The translations under genes were made by a program, and so were the position numbers. The notes below the pieces were generated by a model. That model did no database searches. It saw only the letters and a program-made list of their open reading frames with translations, and was not told the DNA's origin. From SIG299 sp045531895 (lineage in GTDB: Bacteria > Bacillota > Clostridia > Lachnospirales > Lachnospiraceae), in assembly GCA_045531895.1 (NCBI GenBank), contig JAZSEW010000037.1:1-22972 (forward strand): a DNA stretch of 22,972 nt. Reading direction: 5' to 3'. Numbering within the stretch: position 1 is the first letter of the stretch; the number at the start of each line of letters is the position of its first letter. Below are positions 22,943-22,972 of the stretch, piece by piece.

Positions 22943-22972
22943 CTACTTTGTTTCGGGTTATCACTTATTTTT

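Noticed and set aside
1..22972. CRISPR arrays, tRNA or rRNA genes and phage modules
   Set aside because: No regularly spaced direct repeats, no tRNA cloverleaf with a TTCRANNC arm and no phage-type genes were seen while reading both strands.

Overview
The window looks like the chromosome of a low-to-mid GC Gram-positive anaerobe, most likely a member of the Lachnospiraceae (class Clostridia). The reasons are strong AGGAGG-type ribosome binding sites, sigma-A type promoters, a T-box-type leader end before tyrS, a class 2 GalT, an NfnAB-type enzyme pair, and several poorly characterised families common in that group (DUF1836, DUF2974/Mbeg1-like, and what look like DUF6033 and DUF5688). No rRNA, tRNA, CRISPR array, phage gene or transposase was seen. 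The taxon is an inference from gene content.

Layout, left to right. (1) 1-1386: the 3' end of a probable T-box leader, tyrS and its terminator. (2) 1401-5165: a TraX-family membrane protein on the minus strand, then a galK-galT operon of the Leloir pathway behind a very good promoter with two palindromes upstream. (3) 5252-6851: signal peptidase I (lepB) and a charged, Lys/Glu-rich protein of unknown function. The latter has its ribosome binding site buried in a long hairpin. (4) 6856-7977, minus strand: a membrane-bound GGDEF diguanylate cyclase. (5) 8087-12885: an operon with two half-size ABC exporters, which form a heterodimer with one degenerate ATP site, followed by the bifunctional P-protein pheA. 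(6) 12953-15144: a Mbeg1-like predicted hydrolase and an orphan lipoprotein of the NMT1/SsuA type. The hairpin between them is both a terminator for the first gene and a ribosome-binding-site lock for the second. (7) 15206-18088, minus strand: pcrA under a LexA-type operator, followed by a small acidic membrane protein. (8) 18123-19283: a DUF1836 regulator convergent with a YerC-type TrpR-like regulator, sharing one terminator. (9) 19317-21802: the pair nfnA/nfnB, with no glutamate synthase large subunit next to it. (10) 21782-22972: a DUF5688-like gene with a TTG start and a large hairpin array at the right edge.

Most of the window is core metabolism and housekeeping: tyrosine charging, galactose use, phenylalanine synthesis, protein export, DNA repair and redox balancing. 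The most unusual layer is regulatory. In two places (5808-5890 and 14099-14153), and more weakly in a third (12896-12950), the 3' arm of an inter-gene hairpin contains the Shine-Dalgarno sequence of the next gene. In the first two, the terminator-like U-tract is itself the spacer to the ATG. The pcrA promoter carries a clear LexA-type operator. No intergenic stretch exceeds 300 bases.
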